The notes beneath the pieces are model-generated. The model was not told where the DNA came from and searched no databases. It was given only the letters and a program-made list of their open reading frames with translations. Positions 6,501 through 7,497 of a DNA stretch of 7,497 bases are shown piece after piece. The stretch lies in contig CAJCBN010000417.1 of the NCBI GenBank assembly GCA_903960645.1, positions 1 through 7,497 on the forward strand. The letters run 5' to 3'. The position numbers were made by a program, and so were the translations under genes. The stretch is from an uncultured Actinomycetes bacterium (lineage in GTDB: Bacteria; Actinomycetota; Thermoleophilia; Gaiellales; F1-60-MAGs149). The first letter of the stretch is position 1; every line of letters starts with the position of its first letter.

Positions 6501-7497
6501 TAGAGATAGCCGCCGCCGGGTCGGATCAGCAGATCGGACACCGTCGCTGCCGGCGCTACCGTCGCCAGTGCCGTCAGCGCACCGGTGGAGCCATTGATCG
6601 AGTACTGCCCGATCGTCGCTGCACTCCACGAGCCGACGTACAGCCGTGTGCTGTCGGCGTTGGCTACCAGCCCGAACGCCCCGCCGAGCGAGAGCGATGC
6701 GTTCGGCGCGGCCAGCGCCGTCAGCAGGCCGGTCGCCGCGTCGATGGAGTAGGAACGGATCTGACCGCTCGTGTAGCCCGTCGCGTACAGCCACTTGCCG
6801 TCGGGCGTGACGACCGTCTGGACTGCGTCTGTCGCCGTCGCGATCGTGGTGGGCGTCAGCGGCGTGAGCGCGCCGGTCGTGGCATCGACGGCAAACTGCG
6901 AGATCGTGCCGGGCGTACGGTTAGCGACGTAGGCACGCGTACCGGCCGGGTTGAACGAGATGTAGAGCGGCCCTGCGCCCGTCGTCGCGGTCAACGCCGG
7001 CAGCGCTGTCAACTGGCCGTTGGCGCCGATTGCGTACTGGTAGATCTTGGCGTCGTCGCGGCTAACGGCGTAAAGAAAACGCCCGTCCTGGGAAACCTCA
7101 AGCTCCCAGAGATAGGTGACGCCGGGCGCGACGCTCGCGGGCGTGAGCGCCGTCAGGCCACCGGCTGAGCCAATGGCGTACTTGAAGATTGTCGTCGCGG
7201 TCGCGGCGTAGAGGTAGCGCCCGTTCTTCGAAACGGCAACCGAGCGTGGCGCAGCCAGCCCAGTGGTCGAGACCGTGGGTGTCAATTGCCCGTTCGCACC
7301 GACCGCAAACCCGGTGATACCGACCACGCCCGCCGTCGCGCTGATCGCCGGGACGTAGAGCATGTCGGGGCGCGTCACGACAGTCGTCGATACCGATGAG
7401 GCAACGGCTGAGGCGCCGAACCCGTTGGACGCCGTGACGTTGCAGCGCATGAACTTCATCACGTCCGCGGCATTGACGACATACGACGCCGTGGCAG
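1..7497 (-). CDS. Giant modular surface protein (Ig-like / beta-propeller / FN3 / glycine-rich), internal fragment open at both ends
   Basis: One minus-strand frame (codons beginning at positions equal to 1 modulo 3, first full codon 7495-7493) reads without a stop to base 2, giving 2,498 residues; start and stop are outside. Domains by residue: Ig-like end 1-41, propeller 42-375, bacterial Ig-like 376-479 and 480-587, Ig-like 588-681, propeller 682-1028, bacterial Ig-like 1029-1129, FN3 1130-1221, glycine-rich 1222-1442, FN3 1443-1539, Ig-like 1540-1660, FN3 1661-1769, glycine-rich 1770-1995, FN3 1996-2096, Ig-like 2097-2217, FN3 2218-2327, glycine-rich 2328-2498. Composition is rich in Thr, Ala, Gly, Ser and Val and poor in Lys and Cys, as in secreted bacterial stalk or adhesin proteins. 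Secretion route and anchoring cannot be seen. The role is probably extracellular binding or matrix building (inference). I am sure of the reading frame and domain classes, not of the function or exact domain edges. Confidence 0.95.
515..844 (-). other. FN3 domain b2 preceding GRD3
   Basis: About 110 residues, the second full copy of FN3 type b: FQVPANAGGYLALTYP, ASGWQGYNIVGWDPATI, AFYKVYGGTSPNP, SFRHPGLTLGTTYYYRIS, IVDNAGNETPKSAEA. It is joined directly to the third glycine-rich domain through AAPAFQTVAV. The invariant GNETPKSAE loop is also in b1 but absent from b0, so the tandem duplication probably spread a b-type copy that already had it. Confidence 0.9.
845..1207 (-). other. Ig-like domain N2 of supermodule 2
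   Basis: 121 residues, the partner copy of the domain at 2516-2878. Marks are VAGSTLSVRVNFTKPVTV, TGSPLLKLQIG, ATYSTGTGTTALTFTYTIR, DDSASWIDV, and ALALNGGSIKD. Substitutions against the first copy are mostly conservative (Tyr/Phe, Arg/Lys, Val/Ile, Ser/Thr), which suggests a preserved fold after duplication. It leads through SVGRSFQVPANAGG into an FN3 type b domain. Confidence 0.8.
1208..1510 (-). other. FN3 domain a2 following GRD2
   Basis: About 101 residues: APTGLGVTPGNASVALSW (strands A and B with the Trp), TGYKVYRGTTPSPTTQLG, TTYTDATAVNGTTYFYRVTA, then a slightly longer loop than a1 (VYTQSGRTVESG). It is the second copy of the FN3 type a domain that follows each complete glycine-rich domain. 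Of the FN3 domains in this window it is the closest to the general FN3 consensus. Confidence 0.9.
1511..2188 (-). other. ALK/LTK-like glycine-rich domain GRD2
   Basis: About 226 residues with the same motif order as GRD1: RYSCTGAVQSFTVPAGVTAL, GGTGGRVQG, VTASQVLQADVGC, GWNGGG, GGGATDLR, SRVWVAGGGGGAG, GGAGGGLTGGQG, GGSQAVGG, then GGGGGGGYYGGGGG and GGGGSSY. Two cysteines, at 2165-2167 and 1994-1996, are again 57 residues apart. The middle (GQTNGSAGTLGAGGAALST) differs clearly from GRD1 and GRD3, which resemble each other there. The DVTHTQAY linker to the next FN3 domain parallels DVTHTQGY after GRD1. Confidence 0.88.
2189..2515 (-). other. FN3 domain b1 preceding GRD2
   Basis: About 109 residues, beginning FTVPANAGGYVQLTYP, which may be a linker or an extra strand, then the FN3 core: ASGWQGYNVVGWTQTDI, AYYKVYGGTTMNP, SFRHEGLAIGT, AYYYKVSVVDTVGNETPKSA. 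This signature is shared almost motif for motif with the FN3 domain at 515-844. It always lies directly before a glycine-rich domain, so FN3 type b and GRD may fold or function as a pair (inference). Confidence 0.9.
2516..2878 (-). other. Ig-like domain N1 of supermodule 1
   Basis: 121 residues of the bacterial surface Ig-like kind. Marks are VAGATLTVRVNYTRPVTV, TGAPTLGLQVG, then AYSAGSGTTSLRFNYTIAD, then ALALNGGTIKDTANA near the end. The central 77 residues match the copy at 845-1207 at 51 positions by my hand count, and both copies have the same 121-residue length. The fold is a common spacer in large bacterial adhesins. An exact family assignment needs a profile search. Confidence 0.8.
2879..3169 (-). 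other. FN3 domain a1 following GRD1
   Basis: About 97 residues with clear FN3 marks: IVVTWTAGTAAGQTGYKVYRG (Trp in strand B, YKVYRG in strand C), the TTTYTDTAV turn, and GTTYFYRVTAITAAGES (Tyr-x-Tyr/Phe in strand F followed by the turn). The pattern TGYKVYRGT, P-T-T-Q and GTTYFYRVTA is repeated in the FN3 domain after GRD2, so the two are orthologous members of a repeated unit. It ends in a TTPTVAG linker to the next Ig-like domain. Confidence 0.9.
3170..3832 (-). other. ALK/LTK-like glycine-rich domain GRD1
   Basis: About 221 residues. The order of motifs matches the bacterial glycine-rich family related to the ALK/LTK receptor glycine-rich region: QTFTVPGGITALQVDAVGA, then GGRGGRVQG, PVT-type strand (AVTPGQILQVNVG), GGFNGGG, GGGGASDLR, RIWVAGGGGG, GGAGGGLTGGAG, GGSQSAGG, GGGGGGYWGGGGG and a GGGSSY end. 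Two cysteines, at 3809-3811 and 3638-3640, are 57 residues apart. In ALK/LTK the equivalent region forms packed polyglycine helices on a beta-sandwich (known for the animal receptors). A similar fold here is inference. The linker DVTHTQ follows, then an FN3 domain. Confidence 0.88.
3304..3393 (-). repeat. Near-identical DNA patch, GRD1 copy (partner at 1-90)
   Basis: These 90 bases align without gaps to bases 1-90 with four mismatches by my count (86 of 90 identical). The offset is 3,303 bases, in frame. They encode the GGSQSAGG.GG.WSGY segment and the following GGVGTQSAGGAG. Weaker but still gap-free similarity continues to about base 3503 (partner about 200). The matching part of GRD2 is clearly different. 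Confidence 0.85.
3833..4108 (-). other. FN3 domain b0 preceding the first glycine-rich domain
   Basis: About 92 residues with the fibronectin type III layout: GFQGYNVLTWAPPADTASI (strand B with its Trp), then GWKIYWG (strand C), then an SGLTIGTPYYYKVVAVGPSG segment carrying the F-strand Tyr pattern and the following turn. It resembles the two other FN3 domains that precede glycine-rich domains (GWQGYN before the Trp, GL.(I/L)GT.YYY later) but lacks their VD..GNETPKSAE ending, having SGESLGTQVSV instead. It is the oldest or most diverged member of that subtype. Confidence 0.85.
4109..4411 (-). other. Bacterial Ig-like domain C
   Basis: About 101 residues with the same plan as domains A1 and A2: a GTYTVSFNRPVNPATLSTADF opening (first part TYTVSF, then ADF), a TSTGWTVSSVTAVTG strand-turn, and a late VLDLTANSIADSDG strand ending in D-S-D-G. 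The phrase STGWTVSSVT is shared exactly with domain A2, so they derive from a common unit. It follows propeller B as A1 follows propeller A. It leads into the first FN3 domain through a Q-rich linker (IQYLQNPAQ). Confidence 0.8.
4412..5452 (-). other. Beta-propeller B, seven lactonase/YVTN-like blades
   Basis: About 347 residues with seven blade repeats; two measured intervals are exactly 47 residues. Turns include SPDGRYVYV, APNGRFLYA, APGGGYAYV and TPDGTNLYA. The blade strand IYQYAV or a variant (ISQFSA, VYQYAV, IYQYSV, VLQYTI, VHQYSI) is followed by G-(A/Q/T)-L-(T/S/A). The blade ends are GQLTPISP, GQLTPLAP, GALTALTP, GALTALSP, GQLSALSP, GTLAAKTP and GALAALTP. The final VVQSPPGELAYITPP strand probably closes the ring. 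The length is close to that of a single-domain lactonase-like propeller. The blades resemble each other more than in propeller A, suggesting more recent internal amplification. Blade 3 carries an unusual Cys-Ser-Cys. A ligand-binding or structural role is inferred. Confidence 0.88.
5453..5734 (-). other. Ig-like domain B, full copy
   Basis: This 94-residue domain has the recognisable layout of an actinobacterial-style secreted Ig-like repeat. It starts APVVSGTLRGANTL, followed by a GTWP turn, the YAYQWQVSADG strand with its central Trp, then ASYKVAAVDVGRYVRVAV and a closing TATNAYGSATG strand. The V-(A)-A-x-D-V-G-x-Y-V-R-V-x-V pattern is the family's conserved late-strand signature. It sits immediately before propeller B, just as the partial copy at the right window edge sits before propeller A, showing an Ig-propeller unit used twice. 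Confidence 0.82.
5735..6058 (-). other. Bacterial Ig-like domain A2
   Basis: This is the second copy of the preceding fold, about 108 residues. It opens with the DTTAPTV linker typical of tandem bacterial Ig-like repeats, then ATYTASFSESVTGVTAA, a STGWTVSSVTGSGAGPY strand-turn, and a late strand LVLGAGSDPAGNQS that contains the family's usual D-x-A-G-N ending. It joins the first propeller block to the second Ig-propeller block. It probably serves as a spacer. Confidence 0.8.
6059..6370 (-). other. Bacterial Ig-like domain A1
   Basis: This domain of about 104 residues has the layout of bacterial surface Ig-like repeats: ITYTISFTEPVTGLTASDF, then a Gly/Trp strand, then GSGTGPYTLTV, then a late strand VTLAVGSVIDALSA. 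The SF-(T/S)-E-(P/S)-V-T-G-(L/V)-T motif and the GSG-(T/A)-GPY turn recur in the next domain, so the two are tandem copies. Such domains act as rigid spacers between binding domains. The exact Pfam family (one of the Big groups) cannot be settled without a profile search. Confidence 0.8.
6371..7372 (-). other. Beta-propeller A, seven lactonase/YVTN-like blades
   Basis: This block of about 334 residues holds seven blade repeats. Each has a hydrophobic strand, a turn such as SKNGRYLYA, SQDGRFLYA, TPDGKWLYA or RPGGGYLYA, a strand ending in an aromatic-x-(V/I) pair (FAV, YAI, YSI), and then a G-(A/Q/G/L)-L-(T/S) turn. The seven blade ends read GQLTP, GGLTALTP, GQLTALP, GALTPLTP, GLLTALA, GALTALA and GALSALSP. 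A short strand (NLYSPAYV) at the end could close the ring with the first LYVP strand. Length and pattern fit the 6-phosphogluconolactonase-like/YVTN propeller superfamily. In large surface proteins these domains are generally taken as binding or structural modules; I see no evidence for enzymatic activity. An Ig-like domain precedes it and two bacterial Ig-like domains follow. Confidence 0.88.
7373..7497 (-). other. C-terminal part of an Ig-like domain (edge of window)
   Basis: The first 41 visible residues end an Ig-like fold. The pattern ASYVVNAADVMKFMRC, then NVTASNGFGAS, matches the last strands of the complete Ig-like domain at 5453-5734, which has ASYKVAAVDVGRYVR, then AVTATNAYGSA. The relation to that second copy is visible directly. 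The family is a secreted bacterial Ig-like domain whose usual hallmark is a final strand ending in V.A.N..G. It directly precedes a beta-propeller, as the second copy does. A lone cysteine (7442-7444) replaces the position that is Val in the other copy. Confidence 0.75.

Noticed and set aside
6111..6794. Minus-strand reading frame of 227 codons in another phase
   Set aside because: It overlaps propeller A and domain A1 in a different phase; the propeller repeats are only visible in the main frame.
4412..7372. Beta-propellers as active 6-phosphogluconolactonase or lactonase enzymes
   Set aside because: Only blade-level similarity is visible and the propellers are embedded in a long surface chain; I see no catalytic residues I could defend.

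Overview
The whole window is the interior of one very large gene on the minus strand. One reading frame is open from base 7495 down to base 2 (2,498 complete codons) with no stop; its start lies beyond base 7497 and its stop before base 1. I found no intergenic DNA, promoter, terminator, RNA gene, CRISPR array or mobile element. Every plus-strand reading frame here looks like an antisense shadow of this high-GC gene.

The protein is a giant, repetitive, multidomain chain of the kind found on bacterial cell surfaces. Reading N to C (base 7497 towards 1): the end of an Ig-like domain; a 7-bladed lactonase/YVTN-type beta-propeller; two bacterial Ig-like domains; a full Ig-like domain like the partial one at the N-terminal edge; a second 7-bladed propeller; another bacterial Ig-like domain; a fibronectin type III (FN3) domain; and a first ALK/LTK-like glycine-rich domain (GRD1). 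A supermodule of about 550 residues then repeats: FN3 type a, Ig-like, FN3 type b, GRD. It is complete once (ending in GRD2) and nearly complete a second time (GRD3 runs off base 1).

The organism is a high-GC bacterium (roughly two thirds G+C by eye). The mix of FN3, Ig, YVTN propeller and glycine-rich domains is familiar from surface proteins of Actinomycetota and some other high-GC phyla, but nothing here fixes the phylum. The likely role is extracellular adhesion, matrix formation or surface display; this is inferred from domain content only. No enzyme active site, RTX calcium repeat, sorting signal or secretion signal is visible, and both termini are outside the window.

The most interesting points are: tandem ALK-like glycine-rich domains, each with an invariant cysteine pair 57-58 residues apart; a DNA stretch in GRD3 nearly identical to GRD1 but not to the GRD2 between them, suggesting recombination or gene conversion; a sharp switch to GGT glycine codons inside the glycine-rich domains; and two separate Ig-propeller-Ig blocks followed by a separate FN3/Ig/GRD supermodule array.
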